Shown: positions 18,643 to 26,797 of the stretch, in pieces | Position numbering within the stretch: the first letter of the stretch is position 1 | How the letters are laid out: each line of letters starts with the position of its first letter | Source of the DNA: Bacteroidales bacterium | GTDB taxonomy: Bacteria > Bacteroidota > Bacteroidia > Bacteroidales > UBA12077 | NCBI GenBank assembly: GCA_016342685.1 | Contig: JAEINU010000003.1 | Location: 1-64,000 of the forward strand | Reading direction: 5' to 3' | Length of the DNA: 64,000 nucleotides | The notes under the pieces: generated by a model | Database searches by the model: none | What the model was told of the DNA's origin: nothing | Seen by the model: only the letters and a program-made list of their open reading frames with translations | Position numbers and translations under genes: made by a program

Positions 18643-19269
18643 ATGGTTAATTTAAAGGAAGTAATTATAATAATTTCATTGCTTGCTTTTTTATCGGGAG
18701 CATATGGTCAGGATAAATATGAAAAATCAGAATATTTAGTTACAATAAATACAGATTTTGGAAAAATAAAATTGATTTTATTTGACGATACTCCTTTACA
18801 TAAAGAGAATTTTTTAAATCTCGCAAAAGCAGGAGTATACAATCACATTATCTTTCACAGGGTTATAAATCATTTTATGATTCAAACGGGGGATTATACT
18901 ACCCGAAATCAGGCAATTAATTATGATCCTCGTGTAATTCAAGATCCTATAAGGGCAGAAATTCTTCCACAACATGAACATGTGAGGGGAGCGATTGGTA
19001 CGGCAAGAAAAGGAGACAATGTAAATCCTGAAAGAAAATCAAATAGTACACAATTTTATATAGTTCAGAATTTTAAAGGAGCACATCATTTAGATGGCAA
19101 GCATACGGTTTTTGGGCAAGTAATGAGTGGCTTTGAAGTAATTGACAGCATTGCTAAACAACCAACATCTAAATCAGATAGACCCATAGAAAATATGAGA
19201 ATAACAGTTGATATTGATTCAATTAGTAGGTCAGATATCGAAAAGTTTTATAATTTTACATATAAATAA
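18643..19269 (+). CDS. Periplasmic cyclophilin-type peptidyl-prolyl isomerase
   Basis: A 208-residue protein with a signal peptide (cleavage near AYGQ, residue 23) and one cyclophilin domain. Catalytic-site segments IIFHRVI, FMIQTGD, GAIGTARK and the QFYIV strand are present. It should speed cis-trans isomerisation of prolyl bonds in exported proteins. The domain runs to about residue 195. The downstream dehydrogenase gene starts 13 bases after its stop, so the two are probably co-transcribed. Function is firm at the family level. Confidence 0.92.
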   Translation: MVNLKEVIIIISLLAFLSGAYGQDKYEKSEYLVTINTDFGKIKLILFDDTPLHKENFLNLAKAGVYNHIIFHRVINHFMIQTGDYTTRNQAINYDPRVIQDPIRAEILPQHEHVRGAIGTARKGDNVNPERKSNSTQFYIVQNFKGAHHLDGKHTVFGQVMSGFEVIDSIAKQPTSKSDRPIENMRITVDIDSISRSDIEKFYNFTYK

Positions 19270-19282
19270 AAACTACCCTGCG

Positions 19283-20407
19283 ATGAAAAAAATTGTTGTT
19301 TTAGGTGCCGGTTCAGTTGGTAGAGCCATAGCCATTGACTTAGCAAAATCTTTTGAGGTAACTGCTGTAGACGAAAATCATTCGAATCTTGAACGCTTAA
19401 GCGAGAATAAGCATATTAAAACAATTTTAACGGATTTGAACGAAGATGAAGAAGTTCAAAGTGTTGTTCACGATTTTGATCTGGTAATTGGTGCTTTGCC
19501 TGGATATATGGGTTATAAAACTATTAAGCAATCGATTCTTGCAGGGAAGGATATTGTTGATGTTTCACTATTTCCTGAAGATCCTTTTGAACTTAATGAA
19601 TTAGCTAGAAAAAATAATGTAACTGTTGTTGTTGATGCAGGGGTGTCTCCTGGAATGGGAAATGCTATTTTAGGTTACCACAACCAAAAAATGGATATAA
19701 CAAGTTATAAATGTTATGGTGGAGGACTGCCATTTAAGAGAGAATGGCCATTTGAATATAAAGCTGTTTTTTCGCCAATGGATGTATTGGAAGAGTATAC
19801 TCGACCAGCAAGATATGTATTAAATGGTGAATTGGTTGTTCGCGAAGCATTGTCTGAAGCTGAAATTAATAATTTCGAACCTGTAGGTTCCTTAGAAGCA
19901 TGGAATACGGATGGTTTAAGAACCTTGATTAAAACCATGGAAATACCAAACATGATTGAAAAAACGCTTCGTTATCCAGGTACTATAAAATATATTAAAG
20001 TTTTACGAGAAACCGGCTTTTTCTCTAGTGATCCATTATTAGTAAATGGCAAACAAGTAAGACCTATTGATGTTACTACAAAATTACTTTTTCCAGTGTG
20101 GGAACTAAAAAAAGGAGAGGAAGATTACACTATGTTACGTGTGATTATTAAAGGAAAAGAAAATGGAGTTGATAAAAAGATAACTTACAATCTATTTGAT
20201 AGATTTGATAAAGAAACAAATACCACATCGATGGCACGAACAACGGGATATCCTTGTGCTGCCATAGCAAATTTATTCCTTAACGGAATGATTGATCATA
20301 AAGGAATTTGTCCACCTGAATACATCGGAAAAGATAAAAAGAACTTTGATTTTGTATTGAATTACCTTACAGATAGAGGTGTTCAGTATAATGTTACTGA
20401 AGAATAA
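19283..20407 (+). CDS. Saccharopine dehydrogenase-like oxidoreductase
   Basis: A 374-residue protein. Residues 1-130 form a Rossmann domain (VLGAGSVGRAIA) and the remainder matches the saccharopine dehydrogenase C-terminal domain (PGMGNAILG, then TTGYPCAAIA near the end). Relatives act on saccharopine, carboxynorspermidine or lysine-derived semialdehydes; the substrate cannot be told here. The reading frame extends upstream into the cyclophilin gene, but the ATG at 19283 begins exactly at MKKIVVLGAGS, the family start. A palindromic repeat follows its stop. Confidence 0.85.
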   Translation: MKKIVVLGAGSVGRAIAIDLAKSFEVTAVDENHSNLERLSENKHIKTILTDLNEDEEVQSVVHDFDLVIGALPGYMGYKTIKQSILAGKDIVDVSLFPEDPFELNELARKNNVTVVVDAGVSPGMGNAILGYHNQKMDITSYKCYGGGLPFKREWPFEYKAVFSPMDVLEEYTRPARYVLNGELVVREALSEAEINNFEPVGSLEAWNTDGLRTLIKTMEIPNMIEKTLRYPGTIKYIKVLRETGFFSSDPLLVNGKQVRPIDVTTKLLFPVWELKKGEEDYTMLRVIIKGKENGVDKKITYNLFDRFDKETNTTSMARTTGYPCAAIANLFLNGMIDHKGICPPEYIGKDKKNFDFVLNYLTDRGVQYNVTEE

Positions 20408-20445
20408 AATTAGTAGAATATAAAAAACATTATAAGATTAATAAA

Positions 20446-20534
20446 TGTCATTCCCTTGAAAAAGAGAATCTCTTAATAATATTAGTTAAATACAAAAGGA
20501 GATCCCAAATAAGTTGGGGATCTCCTGAAATGAC
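20446..20534. repeat. Intergenic palindromic repeat (GTCATT-type), also a terminator
   Basis: An 89-bp element beginning TGTCATTCC and ending GAAATGAC, so its ends are inverted. It contains an imperfect hairpin (ATTCCCTT...AAGAGAAT) and a perfect one with 10-base arms AGGAGATCCC and GGGATCTCCT (20497-20526). It shares its ends and two-hairpin plan with the element at 27584-27645. It sits between convergent genes and can end both. Confidence 0.75.
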
Positions 20535-20565
20535 TTTTTAAAGTGTTTTTTTTTGTATTTAAAAT

Positions 20566-21483
20566 CTAATGCTGTCCAATATGCTCTCCAGTTTTTTCAC
20601 CTGCCAATATTCTTACATTTAGAATATTCTCTTTTGGAGGAAGAGGACAAGTTGCAAAATCGGTAAAAGCACATGGAGGATTTGTTGCTTTATTAAAGTC
20701 GATGAAAGTATTACCATCTTTATCTGGTTTTTCTACAGATAAGAATCGACCAGCACCGTAGGTTTCTTCGGCACTTGTGCCATCGCCAAATATTACAAAA
20801 AAGTTACTTTCAATACCTTCACCTAAAGGGAGTAGGGAATATTCAACTCCATCAATAGTAAATTTTAATTCTCCGTAAGATTTCTCATATTCAATTTCGC
20901 CTAGAACATTTGGAATGGCTATATCTTTTGTAGAACTGAATTTTTCAAACTTAGCTGGAATTCTCCATTTTAAGTCTATTTGGAAAGAAGGAATCTCAGT
21001 AATTTCACTAACCAATGGACTTTCTAAATCGCGCAAGCGGATTCCATATCTTTCTCCGCGTTTAATAATATACCATCTGAATGACCCTATTTTAAACTCA
21101 GTTGTATTTTCATCAACATCAGAAAAAACAGTGTATTCTTTTAGGAGGGAATCATTAATAAAAACTTCAATATCTTCATTTATTGCAATGCTTAAATCAT
21201 CTTTATATAAAGAGATTGATCCAATAAAATCTGGCGCATTCGAAGGGAAAATAATGTTGTTTGCCTCGTTACTTCCAAAAGGATTTTCTCCTTCTTTTAG
21301 CCAATGCAATCCAACTAAATTTAACCAGCCAGTTTCAGATTTTAAACTTTCGAGTCTCTTTATTTGCCATTCCTGGACAGATTTAAAATAATCTGCTTCA
21401 TTAAATTTTTCCTTATTTGATTGGCAAGAGAATAAACTTGTAATTAGCGTGATTACAAGAATTTTTGATATAATTCTACACAT
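20566..21483 (-). CDS. DUF1684 lipoprotein
   Basis: A 305-residue protein. The N-terminal segment ends in SLFSC (Cys 20), a lipoprotein lipobox. The body matches DUF1684: an early W-x-x-KRLESLK, the TGWLNLVGLHWLKEGENPFGS segment, a mid-region GERYGIRLRD, and the C-terminal NPPCAFTDFATCPLPP signature. The family is widespread in Bacteroidota and Actinobacteria, with no settled function. It is probably anchored in the outer or inner membrane facing the periplasm. It lies between the repeat element and the cupin block and has its own promoter region of about 60 bases. Confidence 0.85.
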   Translation of the reverse strand: MCRIISKILVITLITSLFSCQSNKEKFNEADYFKSVQEWQIKRLESLKSETGWLNLVGLHWLKEGENPFGSNEANNIIFPSNAPDFIGSISLYKDDLSIAINEDIEVFINDSLLKEYTVFSDVDENTTEFKIGSFRWYIIKRGERYGIRLRDLESPLVSEITEIPSFQIDLKWRIPAKFEKFSSTKDIAIPNVLGEIEYEKSYGELKFTIDGVEYSLLPLGEGIESNFFVIFGDGTSAEETYGAGRFLSVEKPDKDGNTFIDFNKATNPPCAFTDFATCPLPPKENILNVRILAGEKTGEHIGQH

Positions 21484-21543
21484 AATGGTTTCGTTTTAAA
21501 ATTTTCGAAATATATAGGATAGTTCCCTTTTTACAAAATCAAT

Positions 21544-21867
21544 TTACAATAGTTTAAGAACTAAAAGTCTTAAGTCTTGATCTGTATTATTTTGCCACCC
21601 ACGATTTTTATCAGAAGTAACTTTTGTCACATCATTTTTCGAAAGAACAAATCCTTCTCCTTCTATTGATAAAATTCCACTCCCTTCTGCAATAAAGAAA
21701 ATAACATCGAAAGGATTCTTGTGTTCTGCAAGAGTTTCGTTAGGCTTTAGTGTTAAATGAACCAACTCAATTTGTTTTTCAGAATGTAGTATATAACCCT
21801 CAAGATCGAAAGGAACTTTTGGCGAGTTGCTTAGGTTTCTTATTGTCATTTGTGATATTTTAAGCAT
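21544..21867 (-). CDS. Small cupin protein (second of two)
   Basis: A 107-residue single cupin-2 barrel. Metal-site positions are partly present: an H-K-N-P-F-D pattern in motif 1 and G-S-G-I-L-S-I-E-G in the turn, but the second-motif His is replaced. It is a diverged relative of the cupin at 22216-22557, separated from it by the YgbA-like gene, and the three are spaced by 8 and 16 bases. This suggests one transcript. The ligand is unknown; sensing or binding a small metabolite is more likely than catalysis. Confidence 0.75.
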   Translation of the reverse strand: MLKISQMTIRNLSNSPKVPFDLEGYILHSEKQIELVHLTLKPNETLAEHKNPFDVIFFIAEGSGILSIEGEGFVLSKNDVTKVTSDKNRGWQNNTDQDLRLLVLKLL

Positions 21868-21875
21868 AATGCTAA

Positions 21876-22199
21876 TTATGCAATTCTTTGATTTTTGTGG
21901 ATAAACTTATAGAATAAATACCATAATGCATCTTTTGTATGAGAATAGATCATTCTTGGGCCAACCGTTCTCATTACATCTTTTATTTTATCTTGCTGAT
22001 GCTTATTATAGCAATGAATGTTACAGCTTGAACAAACAGGTTTGTTTTTAATGAAAGGACAACTGAGTAATCTTTTTTCTGCATAATCTCTAAGCTCATT
22101 GCATTCTTCACACAATTCTTTCTTCTCATGAACATCAAGACAAAAATTAGAAATCATTAAATTAACTATCTTTTTTTCTCTTTCAATTCTAGGATGCAT
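21876..22199 (-). CDS. YgbA-like (nitrous oxide-stimulated promoter family) protein
   Basis: A 107-residue protein with many Cys and His residues: an N-terminal R-I-E-R-E-K-K segment, then C-x2-C near ELCEEC, a later CPF-(7)-C-x2-C-x3-C run (SCNIHCY), and a C-terminal RM-(4)-T-K-D-A segment. This fits the YgbA family, whose E. coli member is induced by nitric oxide under NsrR. Four or more Cys suggest an Fe-S or zinc site. The start at 22199 (MHPRIERE) lies 16 bases after the upstream cupin; a longer frame would overlap it. The closeness of hcp makes a nitrosative-stress role plausible. Confidence 0.75.
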   Translation of the reverse strand: MHPRIEREKKIVNLMISNFCLDVHEKKELCEECNELRDYAEKRLLSCPFIKNKPVCSSCNIHCYNKHQQDKIKDVMRTVGPRMIYSHTKDALWYLFYKFIHKNQRIA

Positions 22200-22215
22200 T
22201 TGGTATATTATTGGT

Positions 22216-22557
22216 TTATAAAAGCTTTGTTGGTCCGTTTGGTTTAGGAACTTTAGTAACAAGCACTCTTAAAATTTCATTACTTTCATTATACCAACAG
22301 TGTGGAATTTTTGCTGGACTTTCAATTAAGGTGTCTTTTGTTACTTCTAATTTCTCATCACCAACCTCAACAATTCCTGTTCCTTCCAGAACATAAAAAA
22401 TTGCATCAACAGGTGTAATATGTTTTTTTAATTGCTCACCAGGCTGCAGTAAAATGTGAGTCATGATAGCATGTTCGCCATCATAAATATTTCTTGCGTC
22501 AACTCCATGTGGGTTTTGTCTTGCTTCTGCTTCTGTGTATTTTATTGTTTTCATCAT
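22216..22557 (-). CDS. Small cupin protein (first of two)
   Basis: A 113-residue cupin-2 domain. It keeps a clearer metal site than its neighbour: a HILLQPGEQLKKHITPVD first motif with two His, and the PHCWYN segment giving the last His in the second. It starts 12 bases after an intrinsic-terminator-like hairpin (22570-22608). It leads the cupin - YgbA - cupin set downstream of hcp. The role is unknown, possibly metal-dependent small-molecule binding. Confidence 0.78.
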   Translation of the reverse strand: MMKTIKYTEAEARQNPHGVDARNIYDGEHAIMTHILLQPGEQLKKHITPVDAIFYVLEGTGIVEVGDEKLEVTKDTLIESPAKIPHCWYNESNEILRVLVTKVPKPNGPTKLL

Positions 22558-22569
22558 AAAGAGGTTTTA

Positions 22570-22608
22570 AAAAACCTGATAAGTTGTTGTATAACCTATC
22601 AGGTTTTT
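22570..22608 (-). terminator. Terminator or attenuator between hcp and the cupin operon
   Basis: On the minus strand, arms AAAAACCTGATA and TATCAGGTTTTT with a 15-base loop, ending in U-rich sequence only 12 bases before the cupin ATG. It may end hcp transcription, but because it abuts the start codon it could also control the cupin genes by attenuation. Confidence 0.75.
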
Positions 22609-22716
22609 AATTGTTCATATAAATATATTATTTTTTACTTACCTAAGTACTACAATAAAGCTTTAATATTAGATTTTACTGATCGTACGTATTTGCAATA
22701 AGCTGTTAGCTTATTT

Positions 22717-24372
22717 TTAGTTCATAAACATTTTAATGTCATCTTCAACTTCTCCGATTCCTGCAATACCAAAAGTTTCAATTAAAACTTTAGCTACGTT
22801 TGGAGATAAGAATGCAGGTAATGTTGGTCCAAGATGGATGTTTTTAACTCCTAAAGAAAGTAAAGCTAACAATACAATAACAGCTTTTTGTTCGTACCAA
22901 GCAATGTTGTAAGCTATTGGTAGTTCGTTAATATCGTTAAGTTCAAATACTTCTTTAAGTTTAAGAGCGATAACAGCTAAAGAGTAACTATCGTTACACT
23001 GTCCAGCATCTAAAACTCTTGGAATTCCACCAATATCACCTAACTCAAGTTTGTTATAACGATATTTTGCACAACCAGCAGTTAAAATAACTGTATCTTT
23101 TGGTAATTGATCAGCGAAATCAGTATAATAATCTCTATCTTTCATTCTACCATCACAACCTGCCATTACAAAGAATTTCTTGATTGCACCAGTTTTAACA
23201 GCATCAACAACCTTATCAGCTAATTGTATAACTTGGTTATGAGCAAATCCACCAACGATTTCACCTTTTTCAATCTCTGTTGGAGCTTCACATTTCTTAG
23301 CGTGCTCAATTATTTGAGAGAAATCTTTTTGACCACCTTTTACTCTATCAGCAAAGTGAGGGAATCCGTCAAATCCAGCAGCACCAGTTGTATAAACTTT
23401 ATCGAAATATTTTGAATCCTTTTTAGGAGGAACAATACAGTTTGTTGTAAATAGGATAGGACCGTTGAAACTTTCGAATTCTTCTTTTTGTTTCCACCAC
23501 GCATTACCATAGTTTCCTACAAAATGCTTGTACTTCTTGAAAGCAGGATAATAGTTTGCTGGTAACATCTCACTGTGAGTATATACGTCAACTCCAGTTC
23601 CTTCAGTTTGTTTTAGCAGCTCTTCCATGTCTTTTAAATCATGACCACTAATTAAAATACCAGGCTTATCGCTTACCCCAATATTTACTTTAGTGATTTC
23701 GGGGTTACCATAAGCTGTTGTGTTTGCAGCATCAAGTAAAGCCATTGCCTCAACACCATATTTACCAGTTTCAAGAGTTAAAGCAACTAATTGATCAGCA
23801 GTTAGAGTATCATCAGTTGTTGCAACTAATGTATCTTGCATGAATTTGTATAGCTCTTTATTCTCGTGATCTAAGTTATAAGCATGTTCTGTATAAGCAG
23901 CTAAACCTTTTAATCCGTAAGTAATTAATTCACGTAATGATCTAACATCTTCGTTTTCTGTTGCTAAAACACCAATTGTTAAGGCTTTAGTCTCAAAAGT
24001 ATCTGGAGTACCATTCCAAGTTGCAGATTCGTGTAATTCCGAATCGTTAAACTTAACACCAGCAGCTTCTAATTTCGAACGAAGTTCGTTTCTAATTTCT
24101 AAAGCATTTTTTACTCTTTCAACAAAAACTTTTTTACTAAAGTTAGCATTCGTAATAGTTGCAAATAAACCATCGAAAACGAATTTGTTTATTTTTTCAT
24201 CATAATTAACGCCATTGTCTCTCGCCGATTTTGTAAAAATAGAAACACCTTTAAGTGTAAACATCAACAAATCTTGAAGGTTGGCAACATCGTTAGTTTT
24301 TCCACAAACACCTTGTATTGTACAACCAGTTCCTTTTGCAGTTTCTTGACATTGGTAACAAAACATACTCAT
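22717..24372 (-). CDS. hcp: Hybrid cluster protein (hydroxylamine reductase / NO reductase)
   Basis: A 551-residue protein. An N-terminal CX2CX8CX5C (Cys 5, 8, 17 and 23) binds a cubane [4Fe-4S] cluster, the pattern of anaerobe-type Hcp, unlike the wider spacing of enterobacterial enzymes. Further ligands to the hybrid Fe-S-O cluster appear in GHD (near residue 244), [23 protein letters not shown] and [10 protein letters not shown]. Hcp reduces NO to N2O or hydroxylamine to ammonia in the cytoplasm. A perfect 22-bp dyad lies 74-95 bases upstream. The His-rich ferredoxin gene upstream is a likely electron-transfer partner. Confidence 0.95.
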   Translation of the reverse strand: MSMFCYQCQETAKGTGCTIQGVCGKTNDVANLQDLLMFTLKGVSIFTKSARDNGVNYDEKINKFVFDGLFATITNANFSKKVFVERVKNALEIRNELRSKLEAAGVKFNDSELHESATWNGTPDTFETKALTIGVLATENEDVRSLRELITYGLKGLAAYTEHAYNLDHENKELYKFMQDTLVATTDDTLTADQLVALTLETGKYGVEAMALLDAANTTAYGNPEITKVNIGVSDKPGILISGHDLKDMEELLKQTEGTGVDVYTHSEMLPANYYPAFKKYKHFVGNYGNAWWKQKEEFESFNGPILFTTNCIVPPKKDSKYFDKVYTTGAAGFDGFPHFADRVKGGQKDFSQIIEHAKKCEAPTEIEKGEIVGGFAHNQVIQLADKVVDAVKTGAIKKFFVMAGCDGRMKDRDYYTDFADQLPKDTVILTAGCAKYRYNKLELGDIGGIPRVLDAGQCNDSYSLAVIALKLKEVFELNDINELPIAYNIAWYEQKAVIVLLALLSLGVKNIHLGPTLPAFLSPNVAKVLIETFGIAGIGEVEDDIKMFMN

Positions 24373-24445
24373 AATGATTATTTTTTAAAGATTAAAATTA
24401 TTTTTTTAAATCTGATTTTGTTTTTGGGATGTAGTTTCCCTATGT

Positions 24446-24467
24446 AATTGTTAACAGGTTAACAATT
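24446..24467. promoter_or_regulatory. Perfect 22-bp dyad upstream of hcp (putative CRP/FNR-family operator)
   Basis: Arms AATTGTTAAC and GTTAACAATT around the 2-base centre AG. Its centre is about 84 bases upstream of the hcp ATG, so it could serve as an activator site near -41. The inner TTGTTAAC/GTTAACAA form is compatible with a CRP/FNR-family site such as HcpR, but the regulator is inferred. Confidence 0.6.
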
Positions 24468-24498
24468 GCTTATGTACATTGTTTATTTTATTAGTAAT

Positions 24499-25443
24499 TT
24501 AGATCCAATCTTCTGCAACAATTTCACCGTTTATATCTACAGTTATTGATTTGATTGGAACCTTACGTGTTGCTTTTTGAGATGCGATTTGCGCCATTTG
24601 TAAAATTCCACCACAACACGGAACAGTCATTTTCATTACTGTAATTGTATTAATTTTTGATTCATCTATTAGAGCAACTAATTTGTCGATATAAACTTCT
24701 GTATTAGAATCCAGTTTCGGACAGGCAATTGCTAAAGATCTACCTTTTAATACTTTACTGTGAAAATTCCCCATAGAGAATGCAACACAATCGGCAGCTA
24801 ATAATAAGTCTGAATTTTGAAAGTATGATGCAGCAGGATTAATTAAATGCATTTGTACAGGCCATTGTCTTAACTCAGATGGAGCATCTCCTGTATTTTC
24901 AACATGTGTTGTTTCTGGTTTCTCTATTGTTTTTGCTTGAGAACCTGGGCAACCACCACCGGCGTGCGCATGTCCATGATCAGCATGTTGGTGATCGTCG
25001 TGGCCACCACCACCACCACAACCGCAAGCGCTAGGTGCAGCTTCTGCTTGTTTGGCTCCGTTATGTACAACAGATGTTACTTCATCAACATCAAATTCAA
25101 TTTCTAATTTATTTTCTTGCATCCATCTTACACCTTGTTTTAAGAAACCAAATTCGTGATGATCCTTTAAATGTGCAAGGTGAGCAATTACAGTGTTTTT
25201 ACCTTTAGTAACCATTTCTTTAATTACTGCAATTTCATCGTAAGGTTGAGCTTCACGCTGAATAATTTCGATTGCTCCTTCAGGACAATGTCCAATACAA
25301 GCTCCTAAACCATCACACATTAAATCGCTAATTAATCGAGCTTTACCGTCGATCATTTGCAATGCACCTTCGTGGCAGTTAGGAATGCACACCCCACATC
25401 CTGTGCATTTTTCTTCATCAATTTGAATAATATCCCTTTTCAT
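24499..25443 (-). CDS. Ferredoxin-like 4Fe-4S protein with His-rich linker
   Basis: A 314-residue protein. Residues 10-70 hold two 4Fe-4S motifs (CTGCGVCIPNC and a second CDGLGACIGHCPEG). A linker around residues 128-160 carries a CGCGGGG run followed by alternating His/Asp (HDDHQHADHGHAH) and another Cys, likely a metal-binding stretch. The C-terminal domain has AIACPKLD and VPCCGG, suggesting further cluster or metal ligation. The family occurs next to hcp in anaerobic Bacteroidota, so reduction of Hcp is a reasonable inference. I take the ATG at 25443 (MKRDIIQIDEEKC); an upstream start would add 16 residues without family support. Confidence 0.82.
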   Translation of the reverse strand: MKRDIIQIDEEKCTGCGVCIPNCHEGALQMIDGKARLISDLMCDGLGACIGHCPEGAIEIIQREAQPYDEIAVIKEMVTKGKNTVIAHLAHLKDHHEFGFLKQGVRWMQENKLEIEFDVDEVTSVVHNGAKQAEAAPSACGCGGGGGHDDHQHADHGHAHAGGGCPGSQAKTIEKPETTHVENTGDAPSELRQWPVQMHLINPAASYFQNSDLLLAADCVAFSMGNFHSKVLKGRSLAIACPKLDSNTEVYIDKLVALIDESKINTITVMKMTVPCCGGILQMAQIASQKATRKVPIKSITVDINGEIVAEDWI

Positions 25444-25613
25444 TAGTTTGGTTTTTAATTCTAAATAAGTAATTAAGTAATTCGATACCAAAATAACGAA
25501 TAGTTTTACACCTGACCAAATATTTATTGGTGATTTATATCATGTTTTCTAACATATTTCTCGTAATTGCCGATAAATCAAGAGAATGCAGTGTTAAATT
25601 AATAACAATTTAT

Positions 25614-25643
25614 TTTGATAATAAAATAAGTTTCATATCTTTG
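25614..25643 (+). promoter_or_regulatory. Promoter of the ars-type operon
   Basis: TTTG at 25614-25617, an 18-base spacer, then TATCTTTG at 25636-25643, matching the Bacteroidota consensus. The ArsR box begins at the last two bases of the -7 element. Confidence 0.75.
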
Positions 25644-25661
25644 TTCGGTATTTTACGAACA
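25642..25661. promoter_or_regulatory. ArsR operator 1
   Basis: Dyad with arms TGTTCG and CGAACA around an 8-base centre, covering the expected transcription start just before the arsR ATG. A second copy with the same GTTCG-N8-CGAA form lies after arsR. Confidence 0.75.
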
Positions 25662-25666
25662 GTATA

Positions 25667-25963
25667 ATGAAGGAATTTAATATATATAGTGAGCAACAAA
25701 TTAAAACAGCCCGAATTGCAAAAGCAATTGGTCATCCGGTACGTTTATATATTCTTGAATTATTGTCGAAACAGGCTTGTTGTTATAGTGGTGATTTAAC
25801 TGATGTATTATCAATTGCTAAATCAACTTTATCTCAACACTTAAAAGAATTGAAAGATGCTGAGTTAATTCAAGGAGAGATAGAAGCTCCAAAAATAAAG
25901 TATTGTATTAACAAGGAAAATTGGGAATTGGCAAAGATGCTTTTTACAGAATTATTTAAGTAA
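25667..25963 (+). CDS. arsR: ArsR/SmtB-family metalloregulatory repressor
   Basis: A 98-residue winged-helix protein with the family core IAKAIGHPVRLYILELL and the recognition helix SIAKSTLSQHLKELKDA. A vicinal Cys pair (QACCYSG, about residues 38-39) and another Cys near residue 81 could form a three-Cys site for As(III) or a related metalloid; the classical CxC of E. coli ArsR is absent. It starts 5 bases after a dyad that should be its own operator. It is first in a run of five same-strand genes resembling arsR-(thioredoxin)-arsF-arsG-arsP. Release from DNA on metalloid binding is known for the family. Confidence 0.9.
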   Translation: MKEFNIYSEQQIKTARIAKAIGHPVRLYILELLSKQACCYSGDLTDVLSIAKSTLSQHLKELKDAELIQGEIEAPKIKYCINKENWELAKMLFTELFK

Positions 25964-25980
25964 AAAAATTTAGCAAAAAC

Positions 25981-26005
25981 GTTCGTAGTTTTGCGAATTG
26001 CGAAC
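25981..26005. promoter_or_regulatory. ArsR operator 2 (internal)
   Basis: GTTCG-N8-CGAAT (25981-25998) repeats operator 1 with one mismatch; a further CGAAC at 26001-26005 offers an alternative half-site. A weak promoter (TTTG, 17 bases, AACATTTG) overlaps it. Two small hairpins follow (26012-26025 and 26028-26042), so the downstream genes may have their own ArsR-controlled start. Confidence 0.6.
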
Positions 26006-26069
26006 AAGTAAACATTTGGAAATGTACAAGGAAAAATTCCTTGGTCGAAATAACGTAAATTTTTAAAAG

Positions 26070-26303
26070 ATGGAAATTAAAGTATTAGGATCTGGTTGTG
26101 CTAAGTGTAAAACCTTAGAAAAAGTGACTAGAGAAGCAGTGGAAGAATTAAAATTGGACGCTACTATTGAAAAGATTGAAGATATTCAGAAAATTGTCGA
26201 ATATGGTGTAATGATGACTCCTGCATTGGTTGTTGATGGAGAAGTTGTAGTTAAAGGAAGAGTTCCGAAATTAGATGAAGTTAAAACTATTTTAAATAAA
26301 TAA
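26070..26303 (+). CDS. Small thioredoxin-like redox protein (CxxC)
   Basis: A 77-residue thioredoxin fold of the redox-active-disulfide-protein-2 type. The active site is GCAKC (Cys 10 and 13), with cis-Pro in the MMTPALVVDGEVVVKG segment. Such mini-thioredoxins accompany arsenic and organoarsenical efflux genes and may supply electrons. In this operon it stands where an arsE-like gene would lie before arsF and arsG; that equivalence is an inference. It follows ArsR operator 2 and precedes the ArsF-like gene by 4 bases. Confidence 0.8.
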   Translation: MEIKVLGSGCAKCKTLEKVTREAVEELKLDATIEKIEDIQKIVEYGVMMTPALVVDGEVVVKGRVPKLDEVKTILNK

Positions 26304-26307
26304 GATA

Positions 26308-26796
26308 ATGATTATGAAAAGTAAATTTAATGTAATTGGCTTATGTCTGGCATTGGCGCTAGGTTCTTTTTTTATACAAAGTTGCAGTTCAAAAGCAAAT
26401 AATACTGAAAAAGCTGAAGAAAGTTGCTGCACATCCGCAAAGGAAGAATCAGCAGAAGCAGAGCCTTGTTGTTCTAAATCAGTTGAAGAAACAGCAATTA
26501 CTGCATATTATTTTCATGCAACTCGTAGATGTGCAACTTGTCAGGCAGTTGAAAAAGTATCAAAAGAATATATCGAAGAAAACTATGCAGGTAAAGTTTC
26601 ATTTGTATCTATAAACAGAGAAGAAGAACAAAATAGCGAACTTGTTAAAAAATACGGAATAGCTGGACAAACATTGTTAATTGTAATTGGTGAGGAAGTT
26701 ATAAACTTGACAAATGAAGCATTTTTAAATGCGAGAACAAGCCCAGAGAAATTACAAGAAGTAATTAAATCGACTATCGATGCACGATTAATATAA
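26308..26796 (+). CDS. ArsF-like lipoprotein (nitroaromatic-arsenical reductase subunit family)
   Basis: A 162-residue protein. The signal segment ends at FIQSC (Cys 26), a lipobox, followed by a Cys/Glu-rich linker with two CC pairs (ESCCTS and PCCSKS). The C-terminal domain has a thioredoxin-like fold with RRCATCQ (a CxxC active site) and GIAGQTLLIV. This matches the ArsF family placed beside ArsG in arsEFG systems, which reduce nitroaromatic arsenicals such as roxarsone. A start at 26314 (MKSKFNV) is equally good. One base separates it from the next gene. Confidence 0.78.
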   Translation: MIMKSKFNVIGLCLALALGSFFIQSCSSKANNTEKAEESCCTSAKEESAEAEPCCSKSVEETAITAYYFHATRRCATCQAVEKVSKEYIEENYAGKVSFVSINREEEQNSELVKKYGIAGQTLLIVIGEEVINLTNEAFLNARTSPEKLQEVIKSTIDARLI

Positions 26797-26797
26797 T

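Noticed and set aside
25000-25025. GC-rich run in the ferredoxin gene considered as a repeat or regulatory site
   Set aside because: It encodes the Gly/His-rich linker and follows codon structure.
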